A stretch of DNA of 64,000 nucleotides from Dokdonia sp. Hel_I_53 (lineage in GTDB: Bacteria > Bacteroidota > Bacteroidia > Flavobacteriales > Flavobacteriaceae), in the NCBI RefSeq assembly GCF_007827465.1, contig NZ_VISL01000001.1, positions 501,001 to 565,000 on the forward strand, read 5' to 3'. The notes beneath the pieces are model-generated. The model was given only the letters and a program-made list of their open reading frames with translations. It was not told where the DNA came from and searched no databases. Positions 36,176 to 45,816 of this stretch are shown here, one piece after another. Made by a program: the position numbers and the translations under genes. The first letter of the stretch is position 1; the number at the start of each line of letters is the position of its first letter.

Positions 36176-38548
36176 ATGAATCAAAAATTAAAAGAAGAAG
36201 AGGGTCTTAACTTAAAGGAAATACTTCGACCTTACTTCAGACATTGGCCTTGGTTTATTTTAAGTGCGTTTATATTTATTCTTGGTGCAATGCTATACTT
36301 ACGTTATAGTAGCTATGTTTATAAAAGTAAGGCAACTATTTTGATAAAGGATGAAGGTAAAGGGGGACTTTCAGAACTTGCTGCATTTGGAGATCTAGGC
36401 CTAGGGGGAGCAGGGTTATCAAAATCTGATTTTGAAAATGAAATAGAAATTATAAAATCTAAAAGACTTGTTTCAAGAGTTGTAAAAGACCACAATCTTA
36501 ATGTGAGATATTTTAAAGAAGGTAATGTAAAGTCTTCTGAAATTTTTAATGATGGACCTTTTAGTTTAAAATTGATAAGCTTTAGTGGTGATTCCATTTC
36601 TAAGTTTTTTCATTCTGTTTCAATTGAACCCTTATCTGCAACTACTTTTAATTTAGTTTCTTTAGAAAGCAATGTAAATAAGACATTTAATTATGGAGAA
36701 ATTATTATTCTTGATTTTGGAAGTATTGTAGTTACTGCCGAACAGGGTAATGAATTTGTTAAAGGTTCACAAGTTATAGTTACAATATCGGATTTTGACA
36801 CTGCAGTTAACAACTTAAAACAAAATTTACGTATCCAACCTGTAAACAAAAATAGTAGTGTTATAGAGCTTGAATATAATTCTTCTGCGCCAAAAAAATC
36901 AGAAACTATTCTAGACGGTTTAGTAGATGCTTATAATAATGATGCGATAGAAGATAAAAATTTAATATCGGCAAACACTGCGAGGTTCATAGATAATCGT
37001 CTAGAAATAATTACTAGAGAATTAGACTCTGTCGAGACCAAAAATGTAAATTTTCGTGAAAATGAAAAAGTTACAGATATTGCGACAGAGGGGCAAATAT
37101 TTTTAGAAAGCGCAAATGAACTTCAGCGAAAACAACTAGAACTTAATACGAAAATTGGTTTAGCACAATCCATACAGGATTATTTGAATTCTGGAAAAAC
37201 AAGCGAATTGCTCCCATCCAACCTAGGAATATCCGATGAGGGAATTAGTAATTCAATTGAAAAGTATAATGAATTGATTTTAGAAAAGCAGCGGCTATTG
37301 AAGAGCGCTACTGTAAATAACCCTGTAGTGATTGCTGTTAATGATCAAATATCTCAACTTGAAGAAAACATTAAACAAAGCCTTGGTAGAGCTACTCGTT
37401 CTCTTGAAATCGAAGCAAATGATTTGATAAAACAGCGTGGTAATCTAGGAGGGAAGATAGCTGCTATACCTAGCTTAACAAAAGCTGCAAGAGATATCAT
37501 GCGCCAGCAAGAAATTAAAGAGGCTTTGTATTTATATCTTCTTCAGAAAAGAGAAGAAACGGCTATTTCACTGGCAGTAACAACGCCAAAAGCTAAAATT
37601 GTTGACAGAGCATATACAGCTATTGAACCAATCTCACCTAAACCTAATATTATATACTTAGCTAGTCTAATATTAGGACTTCTTGTTCCATTTGTTTTTA
37701 TTTATGTGAAAAAATTATTTGACACCAAGATTCATAATCGAGTAGATGTAGAAAAAGAATTGCCTTTAGTACCTATATTGGGAGAAGTTCCTACTATAGA
37801 TAGTAAAGAAAGTGAAACGATCACCTCTAATGATCGATCTGTTCTCGCAGAAGCTTTTCGAATTTTACGCACTAATTTAAGTTATTTCATAAATTCGAAA
37901 CATAAAGAGGGTAAAAATTTAATTTATGTTACCTCTACGATTAAAGGGGAGGGTAAAACATTTGTGTCCTATAATTTAGCACTTACATTAGCAAGTACAG
38001 GGAAATCAGTTTTGTTAGTGGGTGCAGATATAAGGAACCCCCAGTTGCATCGGTATATTGACAAAAATGAATGGACGATAGGACTTTCAGAATATCTGTA
38101 TGATACAGAAGTATCTATTGATTCCATCACGAATGAGGTAATGAATGATAAAGAGAGGTTTGATTTGATTTTATCAGGAAAAATTGCACCCAATCCAGCT
38201 GAATTATTAATGAACGGGCGTTTCGAAAATTTAGTGGATCAAGTAAAAAATAAGTATGACTATGTGATAATAGACACCGCACCTACTTTATTGGTCACAG
38301 ACACTTTGTTAATAAGTCAACAGGCTGATATGACAGTGTATGTGTGTCGTGCAGATCATACAGATAAGAACTTATTACAATATCCTAAAGAACTGATAGA
38401 TGAAGGTAAATTGAAAAATGTAGCCTTTGCTATTAATGGCGTCAAAATGAATAACTTCGGGTATGGAAGTAAGTATGGTTATGGGTATGGTCAAGATGCA
38501 CCAACATTTATTCAAAGAATCAAAAATAAATTGGGGATTGGAAATTAA
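36176..38548 (+). CDS. wzc: Polysaccharide co-polymerase/tyrosine autokinase, Wzc family
   Basis: This 790-residue bacterial tyrosine kinase controls chain length and export. A Wzz domain starts with a membrane helix near residues 22-42 and ends with a second one near 500-520, separated by a long coiled-coil-rich periplasmic region. The cytoplasmic kinase domain has Walker A TSTIKGEGKTF (about 587-597), Walker A' LLVGADIRNPQLHR (about 621-634) and Walker B YVIIDTAP. It ends with a tyrosine cluster (FGYGSKYGYGYGQ, about 763-775) that serves as the autophosphorylation site. The cognate phosphatase is encoded convergently 22 bases further on. Confidence 0.93.
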   Translation: MNQKLKEEEGLNLKEILRPYFRHWPWFILSAFIFILGAMLYLRYSSYVYKSKATILIKDEGKGGLSELAAFGDLGLGGAGLSKSDFENEIEIIKSKRLVSRVVKDHNLNVRYFKEGNVKSSEIFNDGPFSLKLISFSGDSISKFFHSVSIEPLSATTFNLVSLESNVNKTFNYGEIIILDFGSIVVTAEQGNEFVKGSQVIVTISDFDTAVNNLKQNLRIQPVNKNSSVIELEYNSSAPKKSETILDGLVDAYNNDAIEDKNLISANTARFIDNRLEIITRELDSVETKNVNFRENEKVTDIATEGQIFLESANELQRKQLELNTKIGLAQSIQDYLNSGKTSELLPSNLGISDEGISNSIEKYNELILEKQRLLKSATVNNPVVIAVNDQISQLEENIKQSLGRATRSLEIEANDLIKQRGNLGGKIAAIPSLTKAARDIMRQQEIKEALYLYLLQKREETAISLAVTTPKAKIVDRAYTAIEPISPKPNIIYLASLILGLLVPFVFIYVKKLFDTKIHNRVDVEKELPLVPILGEVPTIDSKESETITSNDRSVLAEAFRILRTNLSYFINSKHKEGKNLIYVTSTIKGEGKTFVSYNLALTLASTGKSVLLVGADIRNPQLHRYIDKNEWTIGLSEYLYDTEVSIDSITNEVMNDKERFDLILSGKIAPNPAELLMNGRFENLVDQVKNKYDYVIIDTAPTLLVTDTLLISQQADMTVYVCRADHTDKNLLQYPKELIDEGKLKNVAFAINGVKMNNFGYGSKYGYGYGQDAPTFIQRIKNKLGIGN

Positions 38549-38570
38549 GTCTAATCCCTTTAATTAAATA

Positions 38571-39293
38571 CTAGCTAAAAACTTGTTGTGTTGTGAGGCA
38601 AAGTTTACTAAGAGCTGGCGCATATTTTTTGGGAATGGTAATTTTTTCAATTTTTTCTAAATGTTCTATCTTGTGGGTATCTGTACCTATAAAATCATAC
38701 AGTCCCTCTTCGAGTAGCTTATATGTTGTTTGCTTTACAGATTCTCCATAATGAGATGTAAGAGACAAGACATTAAGTTGTAATTTAATCCCTTTAGCTT
38801 TAAAATCTCGGTATTTTTTAAAGTTCTGATGGTAATAGGCGTATCTCTCAGGGTGTGCCATAATTGAAGTATAGCCTTTAGTGCTAATTTTAAAAAGTTG
38901 CTCAAAGAGATTTTCTGGTGGCTGAAAAAAGGACATTTCTACAAGCAAGTACTTATCCTTCAAAGGAATTATTTTATTTTTTTTAAGTAATTTATCAAAA
39001 TTATCGTCTAGCATATATTCTGATGAACAGGAGAGTTCTATTCCAGAAGTATCTACTATCGATTTGCGAGCGTTCAAAATTGTTTCAGGGGTATTATCGT
39101 AAATACCCCCCATAGTATGTGGGGTTGCGATTATTTTCTTACACCCTAATGACGCGTATTTTTTTAGCAATAATTCGCTAGTCGTTGTATCTTTAGCCCC
39201 ATCGTCTATACCTGGTAACACATGGCAATGTATATCTGGAGTACCACTCCAAATATCAATAAACGACTCCTTTTTATTAAATAATCCAAACAT
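38571..39293 (-). CDS. Tyrosine-protein phosphatase of the PHP class (CpsB/CapC/YwqE family)
   Basis: This 240-residue PHP-family metallo-phosphatase probably removes phosphate from the Wzc tyrosine tail. The metal-binding motif is DIHCHVLPGIDDGAKD (about 20-35); further ligands sit in TPHTMGGIY (about 59-67), MAHPERY (about 146-152) and GTDTHK (about 208-213). It is on the opposite strand, tail-to-tail with wzc and divergent from wzi, so it is expressed separately. On the minus strand TACTTTTG (39306-39299) lies very close to the start and may be its -7 element, which would give a very short leader. Confidence 0.88.
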   Translation of the reverse strand: MFGLFNKKESFIDIWSGTPDIHCHVLPGIDDGAKDTTTSELLLKKYASLGCKKIIATPHTMGGIYDNTPETILNARKSIVDTSGIELSCSSEYMLDDNFDKLLKKNKIIPLKDKYLLVEMSFFQPPENLFEQLFKISTKGYTSIMAHPERYAYYHQNFKKYRDFKAKGIKLQLNVLSLTSHYGESVKQTTYKLLEEGLYDFIGTDTHKIEHLEKIEKITIPKKYAPALSKLCLTTQQVFS

Positions 39294-39350
39294 ATACTCA
39301 AAAGTAAATATTTTACTTAAGAATTACGTAGCATTCAATTTTATACTTAC

Positions 39351-40697
39351 ATGAGAGGACTTTTTTTTATTTTTTTTCTTAGTACATGTTTCATTGTAAA
39401 CGCACAAGAAAAACTTCAAATTAGCTCTGCTTTTCAAGCAAGAAGCTTTCTAACACATAAATCGCTTCCTTATTGGAGTTATGTAAATACAAATGATTTT
39501 TTAGATGAGAATAGTCAAGTAGGGGTATCCGCTTTCGCGAAAGCGAAACATACTTTTTTCACTTCCGATACGCTGGAAATAGGATTAGGTGGGTTTATTC
39601 GTGACGGATTGGCATCAAATATCCAGCGCAGTGACCTCTATGTAGAGTATAAACAAAAATGGTTTACCCTTACAGCTGGAGCTAAAAGTAAAGACTATTC
39701 TAAACAAAACTTATCCACGATTAATGATAATATTTTAGTTACTGGAAATGCAAGAGCCATTCCAGGAATAGTATTAAAAACTACTAAACCCGTAAATATT
39801 GTAAGTAAATTAGATGTACTTGGTGCTATAGGTCATTATAGATTAAATGATGAAAGAAACACACGTAAGACAAATGTCCATTATAAAAGAATAGGTTTTG
39901 GGTGGAATTTTAGAAAAAATAGCCGGCTACAAATAGGCCTTCGTCATTACGTACAATGGGGAGGTATCACATCAGAGGGCGTAGCACTACCTAATGATTT
40001 CACTGCTTTTAAGGAAGTGTTTATTGGTCAAAGTGGAACTGGCATCGATAACCCTAATGAAAATATTAATGCTCTTGGAAATCATTTAGGATCATACGAA
40101 ATTAAGTATTCCCTGAAAAAAGAGAAGTATAATTTTGAAATTTACCATCAGACATTGTTTGAAGATAGATCAGGACGAGAACTGAATAACTTTCCTGATG
40201 GTGTTTGGGGGATATTTGTGACTCCAAAAAAATCATGCTTTTTTAAGGGTATTCTGTACGAATATGCACAAACCATATCTCAAAGTGGCAGCCCTCGACA
40301 AACTGTTGGACTTAGTCAACAAAGTGGGGGAGATAATTATTTTTCTAACACAATATATACTTCTGGATGGACCTACGAAGGAAAAGTAATAGGATTACCG
40401 TTTATAGTACCGTCCTCTACAGATCCTTATCCAAATAATAGAATAATCGCGCACCATATTGGTGTAACTAATAATATAGGTAAAATAATATCTACTCTGA
40501 AATTTACATATCTTCAAAACCTAGGAACCTATTATATACCTTATCCTGAACGTGAGAAAAAGATTTTGAGCTACCTAGAACTTCAATACCCGACAAAGAA
40601 ATACGGAACTTTAAATGGGTATTTGGGTGCAGATATTTCTAATATCAATGCTAACGCTGCTGCAATAGGAGTAGGCTATAGCTACAGGATAAACTAA
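39351..40697 (+). CDS. wzi: Capsule assembly protein, Wzi family
   Basis: This is an outer-membrane beta-barrel lectin-type protein of 448 residues that anchors capsule to the cell surface. It has an N-terminal signal peptide (RGLFFIFFLSTCFIVNAQ, probable cleavage after Ala-Gln). The body alternates aromatic and polar residues in amphipathic strands, for example LEIGLGGFIRDGLASNIQRSDLYVEYKQKWFTLTAGAK (quoted in part), and ends with YLGADISNINANAAAIGVGYSYRIN, a typical barrel end. It carries a perfect core copy of the chromosomal palindrome (39530-39545) within the coding region. It is convergent with cysM, with only 2 bases between stop codons. Confidence 0.85.
   Translation: MRGLFFIFFLSTCFIVNAQEKLQISSAFQARSFLTHKSLPYWSYVNTNDFLDENSQVGVSAFAKAKHTFFTSDTLEIGLGGFIRDGLASNIQRSDLYVEYKQKWFTLTAGAKSKDYSKQNLSTINDNILVTGNARAIPGIVLKTTKPVNIVSKLDVLGAIGHYRLNDERNTRKTNVHYKRIGFGWNFRKNSRLQIGLRHYVQWGGITSEGVALPNDFTAFKEVFIGQSGTGIDNPNENINALGNHLGSYEIKYSLKKEKYNFEIYHQTLFEDRSGRELNNFPDGVWGIFVTPKKSCFFKGILYEYAQTISQSGSPRQTVGLSQQSGGDNYFSNTIYTSGWTYEGKVIGLPFIVPSSTDPYPNNRIIAHHIGVTNNIGKIISTLKFTYLQNLGTYYIPYPEREKKILSYLELQYPTKKYGTLNGYLGADISNINANAAAIGVGYSYRIN
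39530..39545. repeat. Palindrome CGCTTTCGCGAAAGCG inside wzi
   Basis: This is a perfect 16-base core of the chromosomal palindrome, lying in the coding sequence and encoding AFAKAK in part. Other in-gene versions lie at 30413-30428 (WbpV-like gene) and 32654-32669 (PglE-like gene, AFAKD), each with a few changes. Confidence 0.8.
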
Positions 40698-40699
40698 TT

Positions 40700-41587
40700 T
40701 CAAACCCCTAATATTCCAGAAGACAAATATCTATCTCCTCGATCACAAATGATCGAGACTATAACTCCACTTTCAAGCTCGTTAGCTAGTTTAAGAGCAG
40801 CGACAGTAGCACCGCCACTGCTAATACCGCAAAAAATACCCTCTCTAGATGCTAGCAGTTTAGACATATTCTCGGCCTCTTGTTGACTAACGTCTATGAT
40901 ACGATCCACCTTTGAAGGATTAAAGATTTTAGGTAAATATTCTTGGGGCCACCTGCGTATTCCTGGAATACGGGAACCATCTGTAGGTTGTACCCCAACG
41001 ATTTGTATATCTGAGTTCAGCTCTTTTAAAAACGTAGAGGTTCCCATAATTGTCCCTGTAGTTCCCATTGAGGACACAAAATGTGTCACCTCATGATTTG
41101 TATCTTCCCAAATTTCAGGGCCAGTAGATTCATAATGTGCTTGCCAGTTATAGTCATTACTAAACTGATTAAACATAAAGTATCCCTCAGTTTTAACTCT
41201 ACTTTCTGCATAGTCGCGAGCCCCTATAATACCTTTATCTCCGTCTGTCAAAGTGACTTTTGCTCCGTAAGCTCGCATGGTTTGAACACGCTCTTTAGTT
41301 GCATTTTCTGACATTACTAACTCAATATCAAGCCCATAAGCACTCGCTACCATTGCTAGTGCTATTCCAGTATTACCACTTGTAGGTTCAATAATCTTAG
41401 TAGCTTTTGTAAAATCTCCATTTGCAAGACCTTGCTTAATCATATTAAATGCAGCTCTATCCTTTACACTTCCACCTGGATTTTGTCCTTCCAATTTAAA
41501 ATAAAGATTCACATTTGGATTAGTATTTAGACTTTGAGATTTTACAAGTGGTGTGTTACCAATTAAATCAAATAAATTATGAGACAT
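40700..41587 (-). CDS. cysM: Cysteine synthase (O-acetylserine sulfhydrylase), CysM type
   Basis: This PLP enzyme makes cysteine from O-acetylserine and sulfide (or thiosulfate). The 295-residue protein has the PLP lysine K42 in GGSVKDRAA, the substrate loop TSGNTGIALA (about 69-78), the phosphate-binding GTTGTIMG (about 174-181) and the terminal SGGATVAALKL. The short length and PGGSVKDR motif favour CysM over CysK. It overlaps the serine acetyltransferase gene by 11 bases, so the pair forms a cysteine-synthesis operon, convergent with wzi. Confidence 0.93.
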   Translation of the reverse strand: MSHNLFDLIGNTPLVKSQSLNTNPNVNLYFKLEGQNPGGSVKDRAAFNMIKQGLANGDFTKATKIIEPTSGNTGIALAMVASAYGLDIELVMSENATKERVQTMRAYGAKVTLTDGDKGIIGARDYAESRVKTEGYFMFNQFSNDYNWQAHYESTGPEIWEDTNHEVTHFVSSMGTTGTIMGTSTFLKELNSDIQIVGVQPTDGSRIPGIRRWPQEYLPKIFNPSKVDRIIDVSQQEAENMSKLLASREGIFCGISSGGATVAALKLANELESGVIVSIICDRGDRYLSSGILGV

Positions 41588-42371
41588 TAGATGCTGTTTT
41601 AATAGTTACGTCTGGCGATGTATAGACCTTAGAGTTAGGAGGTACCGAATTTGTGACAAAAGTATTACCGCCAATAATACTATTAGCTCCTATCGTGGTG
41701 AGTCCACCTAATATGGTTGCGTTTGCATAAATAGTGACATTACTTTCAATAGTAGGGTGGCGCTTGGTTTTACGTAAGTGTTTTGCAACGTAAAGACCAC
41801 CTAAAGTAACACCTTGATAAATCCGGACATTATTCATGATGATAGAAGCTTCTCCTATAACGACTCCAGTCCCATGATCAATAAAAAAAGAATCTCCTAT
41901 TTGTGCTCCCGGATGGATATCAACACCAGTTTTGCTATGAGCACACTCAGTCATCATTCTTGGCACCAATGGAAATCCAATTTTATGCAATTCGTGTGCA
42001 AATCTATAAATTGAAATCGCATAAAAGCCAGGGTAAGCCATGTAAATCTCTTCAATACAACTAGCGGCAGGATCACTTTCTAAAAATGCCTGAGCATCAA
42101 GGTTTAACCTCTCCAGAAGTGATGGAAAGGTTGTCATGTAATTTTCCCAGATCTTCTTGCAAGGTTTTTCAATTTCCCAACAGGCAAGATCTACTAACTT
42201 TTCAAATGAAACTTCTAAATGATCAAGATTTTCTGCAACTGGAGTCTGTACATCGAAGAGCGTATAAAAAAGCCGTTCTGTAAATGCTACAGTTCGCTCT
42301 TGTAACTCAAAATTTAGGTTAGGTTGCGTTTTGTGAGCAAGTATATTTTCAATAATAAATTTCTTATTCAT
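41577..42371 (-). CDS. cysE: Serine O-acetyltransferase (EpsC/CysE family)
   Basis: This acetylates serine to O-acetylserine, the substrate of the adjacent cysteine synthase. The 264-residue protein has an alpha-helical N-terminal domain and a C-terminal left-handed beta-helix made of hexapeptide repeats, starting at GVDIHPGAQIGDSFFIDHGTGVVIGEASII (quoted in part; catalytic His in DHGTG), and RHPTIESNVTIYANATILGG. The N-terminal domain is longer than in EpsC-type enzymes. It is the first gene of the cys pair, with a chromosomal palindrome about 18 bases upstream of its start. Confidence 0.93.
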   Translation of the reverse strand: MNKKFIIENILAHKTQPNLNFELQERTVAFTERLFYTLFDVQTPVAENLDHLEVSFEKLVDLACWEIEKPCKKIWENYMTTFPSLLERLNLDAQAFLESDPAASCIEEIYMAYPGFYAISIYRFAHELHKIGFPLVPRMMTECAHSKTGVDIHPGAQIGDSFFIDHGTGVVIGEASIIMNNVRIYQGVTLGGLYVAKHLRKTKRHPTIESNVTIYANATILGGLTTIGANSIIGGNTFVTNSVPPNSKVYTSPDVTIKTASNVS

Positions 42372-42388
42372 AATCGTTATGCGATAAT

Positions 42389-42402
42389 GCTTTCGCGAAA
42401 GC
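42389..42402. repeat. Palindrome GCTTTCGCGAAAGC upstream of cysE
   Basis: This is a perfect 14-base core copy in the divergent gap between cysE and the histidine kinase gene. Confidence 0.8.
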
Positions 42403-42502
42403 GTGAACTAAAAACCTTATACATCTTTAGTTATTAAAAAATATTTTTTATTAGCTTTAGAAAAACTAATTGTAAAGTTACCAATCTTTTTAATGTTGAT
42501 GT

Positions 42503-43981
42503 ATGAATATAATAGAAGATAAGGAAATTCAAATACTCATTTTCACAATCATTTTTGGAGTTTTTGGGTTGTATCATATGTTGACATACTTAGTATTAAG
42601 ATATAAAATTCTTCTTTATTATTCGATACTTATTTTTGGGCTCACTGCTCACTGGAGTCTTTATTTTATAGATAAGTCAGTACAATTACAGAGTTCAAGT
42701 ATATCTCAAAAAATTTCCGTACTAACGGCTATGATCACCATCATAGGTATGCTTTTATTTACCAAAAGCTATTTAAATATCAGAAACGAAAAATATAGAA
42801 TATTAAATTCTATCTATATCAATTTTGTTCTTATAGCAGCAACCATCTGTGTATTTCACATTATTAATTGGTTTTTATTTAACAATGTTTTTTTACAAAA
42901 AGCGCTCTCTGTGATAGCAGCTTTATTAGCCTTAGGAGCAATCATTTTAATTCTTTTTTCAGGCGTAGTTTTATTTAAAAAAAATAGATTAAACAAATAT
43001 TATCTATATTCTAGCTGGCCCTTGATTTTTTCTGCCTTATTATATACAGGCGGTTGGTTATTAAAGAATAGTTTTAATATCGATAAAAGTATTCTCATAC
43101 TTGTGACATCTATTCTAGTAGTTTTACAGCTATTATTATTTTCTGTAATTATTGGGTTTAAGTTCAAATTAATAGAAGAAACTAATTTTAAGTTGCAACT
43201 AGATATTAACGAAGATCTGCAAAGTAAAGTTGCAGAAAGAACAGAAGAGCTCGAAGTTGCTAGGCAGTCTCTAGAAAATAAAAATGCTGACCTAGAGGAA
43301 ATAAATTCAATAAAAAATAAATTATTTTCTTTAATTACACATGATGTTAGAACACCTCTACAGAATTTTGGAAGTATTATTGATTTATTAGAATCAGACT
43401 TAGAAAATGATATTAAAATTGAGTTGTCTAATGATCTGAAAATTGAAATATCAGAAAAATTAGAAATGATAAATGGTTTGTTACAATGGTCTTATAAACA
43501 AATGGATGGTGTTCAAGTAAAAAAGGAGTCATCTAAGTTAGTAGAAGTGTTTGAAAATACTAAAGCTGAATTTACCCGAATGGCTAAAGAGAAAAATATA
43601 GAAATTATTATTGATACTGACTCATCCAGTATCAATATTGATAGAAATATGCTCAAAATAATTTTGAGAAATATAGTCTCGAATGCACTAAAATTTAGTC
43701 CCAAGAATTCCACTGTAATCATTTGGTCCTTAACAAGCGATAAAAGTGTTGAAATAGGAGTGCAAGATTCTGGTAGTGGAATGAAATCAGATTGGTTTTT
43801 AGATTTTTTATCAAACAAGAGACCATCTACAACGTTAGGTACTAACGGGGAGAAGGGGACAGGTTTTGGATTAATGATTACTAAAGATTTTGTAGAGATG
43901 AATGGTGGAGAAATTTTCATTGATAGTGATTCTGATAAAGGAACTACTATTAGACTTTTATTTAAGAAAGATGTAATTTAA
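42503..43981 (+). CDS. Membrane-bound sensor histidine kinase
   Basis: This 492-residue protein has an N-terminal membrane region with about seven or eight helices (residues about 8-220, similar to 7TM-sensing modules), a short coiled coil (about 228-275), a HisKA domain with the phospho-acceptor in SLITHDVRTPLQNFG (about 276-290), and a HATPase_c domain with NIVSNALKFSP (N box), DSGSGM (G1) and GTGFGLMITKDF (G2). The signal is unknown. No response-regulator gene is adjacent. It is divergent from cysE and convergent with the GAF-PAS gene. Confidence 0.88.
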   Translation: MNIIEDKEIQILIFTIIFGVFGLYHMLTYLVLRYKILLYYSILIFGLTAHWSLYFIDKSVQLQSSSISQKISVLTAMITIIGMLLFTKSYLNIRNEKYRILNSIYINFVLIAATICVFHIINWFLFNNVFLQKALSVIAALLALGAIILILFSGVVLFKKNRLNKYYLYSSWPLIFSALLYTGGWLLKNSFNIDKSILILVTSILVVLQLLLFSVIIGFKFKLIEETNFKLQLDINEDLQSKVAERTEELEVARQSLENKNADLEEINSIKNKLFSLITHDVRTPLQNFGSIIDLLESDLENDIKIELSNDLKIEISEKLEMINGLLQWSYKQMDGVQVKKESSKLVEVFENTKAEFTRMAKEKNIEIIIDTDSSSINIDRNMLKIILRNIVSNALKFSPKNSTVIIWSLTSDKSVEIGVQDSGSGMKSDWFLDFLSNKRPSTTLGTNGEKGTGFGLMITKDFVEMNGGEIFIDSDSDKGTTIRLLFKKDVI

Positions 43982-43985
43982 GAGC

Positions 43986-44010
43986 TACAAGATTTACTTG
44001 TCAAGTTTTT
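43986..44010 (+). terminator. Probable terminator after the histidine kinase gene
   Basis: ACAAG-ATTTA-CTTGT forms a short 5-bp stem-loop, followed closely by a T-rich run. It lies directly after the kinase stop codon in a gap between convergent genes. Confidence 0.45.
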
Positions 44011-44072
44011 TAAAATTGCACTTTTTTTACTTTCCAAAAACTTTTTTTGAGTGTTGTCTGTTTTTCAAAGAA

Positions 44073-45188
44073 TCACTGCTTATAGGTATTGTTATGGCAA
44101 GAAATTTTTGTTTTCTTTTCTGAATATACTTCGTTTAATTCCTGTGTAAACTCTTCGAGTTCTTTTGAAATAGCTTTAAGATAACCAGAATACTCTATAA
44201 TTTGTTCATGTGATAAATTAGCTTCTGACTCTAATAAATTAGTAATTCCTAACATAGTGGTCACTGGTCTTCTTAGCACATGAGAAATATCAAAAGATAT
44301 TTGCTCTAAAGCAGACTGATACTCAAAGTGATGTGTTACGTCAGAAAACGAACCGTACATAATAGTATTACCATCCTTTTGTCTTATTGGAGTACCATTT
44401 ATAGCATGCCAATGGTATTCATTATTGTGCTTTACACGATATTCATGATAAAGCTTATTTTCTTCGTTAACAGAAGTATTTAATGCCCTTTGAAATCCTT
44501 CTATGTCATCTTGATGTATTACCGAGAAACCAATTGTAGGATCTTTAAGCCAATTTTCTAGGTTTATTTCAGGATGTAATTTTGTAATCCCTTTACTTAG
44601 AAAATTAAAACTTAAGTCTCCTGTACTGGATATTAATAATTCAAATAATCCTATTGGGAGTTTTTCCGTGAGGTTTACAAGTCTCTCAGTGTTGAAGTCA
44701 ATGGTTTTTGTAAGACGATTGATTAGTTTTAACGACTCAATCCTATCCATCGCTTTATTTGCTAGAATTTCTAAAGCTCTTTCTTGTTCTTTTAAAAATT
44801 TTCTTGGCTTTTTATCAATTATACATAAAGTTCCAAGCACGTTATTTTTTTTAGTTACTAAGGGGGCTCCTGCATAAAATCTGATATTAGGATCTCCTAC
44901 AACGAGTTTATTATTTACAAATCGTTCGTCCTCTAAAGCGTTTTCAATTACAAGTACTTCGTCTGGATTGTGCAATGCGTGCTGGCAGAAAGAGTCATCT
45001 ATATTCGTCTCTGTGGCATTGAGACCCACGTTACACTTAAACCATTGCCGTTTGTCATCTAATATGGTGATTAAAGATATGGGGGTGCCACAAATGATTG
45101 AAGCCAATTCTGTAATTTCATCTAATTCTCTTTCTGTTTCGGTGTCAAAGAGATTATAAGATTTTACGTCTTCTAGTCTGTTGTTCAT
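44073..45188 (-). CDS. GAF-PAS protein with HisKA-like domain but no ATPase domain
   Basis: This 371-residue cytoplasmic protein has a GAF domain (about 15-160; SLITILDDKRQWFKCNVGL, FCQHALHN and FYAGAPLVTKKNNVLGTLCIID are the classic GAF strands), a PAS domain (about 170-285; ending YHEYRVKHNNEYHWHAINGTPIR and MYGSFSDVTHH), and a short HisKA-like helix pair with FDISHVLRRPVTTMLGI (about 299-315). The HATPase domain is missing; the gene ends with a polar tail. It might be phosphorylated in trans, act as a scaffold, or be a decayed kinase. It faces the complete histidine kinase gene tail-to-tail. Confidence 0.82.
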   Translation of the reverse strand: MNNRLEDVKSYNLFDTETERELDEITELASIICGTPISLITILDDKRQWFKCNVGLNATETNIDDSFCQHALHNPDEVLVIENALEDERFVNNKLVVGDPNIRFYAGAPLVTKKNNVLGTLCIIDKKPRKFLKEQERALEILANKAMDRIESLKLINRLTKTIDFNTERLVNLTEKLPIGLFELLISSTGDLSFNFLSKGITKLHPEINLENWLKDPTIGFSVIHQDDIEGFQRALNTSVNEENKLYHEYRVKHNNEYHWHAINGTPIRQKDGNTIMYGSFSDVTHHFEYQSALEQISFDISHVLRRPVTTMLGITNLLESEANLSHEQIIEYSGYLKAISKELEEFTQELNEVYSEKKTKISCHNNTYKQ

Positions 45189-45413
45189 TATTCATACTTT
45201 TAATGAGTCACAACTCGGTAATGAAAATCACATCTTTGTTAAGATGTTTATTTCAGTTGTGATAATAATTATTTAAAAGTGGGGAACACTCAAATATATT
45301 GAAAGTTAGCAATTTTTTTAATAACCGCTTAAAACTAGATAGGGTTGGTTTTCTTTTTGAAAAAAGTTAAGGAAGATATTTCCTCAGTTATTAGACTATA
45401 GGTTGCATTGTTA

Positions 45414-45431
45414 CGCTTTCGCGAAAGCATA
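45414..45431. repeat. Last copy of the chromosomal palindrome
   Basis: ACGCTTTCGCGAAAGCAT is perfect over its central 14 bases. No further copy was found in the remaining 18.5 kb, which marks the approximate limit of native chromosome. Confidence 0.8.
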
Positions 45432-45764
45432 TAGAAACGAATTCTACTTGAAAATAAATGTATAAGCGGTGTATAAGAGATTGAGTGAGGAACAATTTTT
45501 ATATGATTTCAAACTTTCATATAACACTAAGAAGTGGTAGTCTAACCTTTGAGCACTTCAAAATATCACGTGAAGTAATACGTGTATAGAAAATATCGAA
45601 ATTAAATTAAACCAGTGTAATTCTGAGTCTACTTCCCAATACAAAATGTAATGCAATACTGATTATCAGGTAATTAACTATAAATAGATACAAATAAGCA
45701 ACAAAAAGTGTTGAATTATAGCTAATTAAGGACTAAAGATAGGAAAATCGGGAGTTGTAAATAT

Positions 45765-45796
45765 AAAAAAACCGCCCCCAAATGAGGACGGTTTTT
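45765..45796. terminator. Bidirectional terminator after the DUF6266 gene
   Basis: AAACCG and CGGTTT, with partly pairing inner C- and G-rich arms, are flanked by an A-run and a T-run. The hairpin lies 20 bases past the DUF6266 stop and can end transcription of that minus-strand gene. Confidence 0.75.
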
Positions 45797-45816
45797 CAAG
45801 AAAACGTCAATCGCTA

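Larger units (their letters stand above)
45189..45816. other. Gene-free 628-base stretch at the chromosome/element transition
   Basis: No convincing gene is seen on either strand. The stretch contains one palindrome copy (45414-45431), which is the last one in the window, and a terminator near the right end. The rest is AT-rich without recognised RNA structure. It is a plausible location for promoters of the GAF-PAS gene and for old recombination junctions. Confidence 0.6.
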
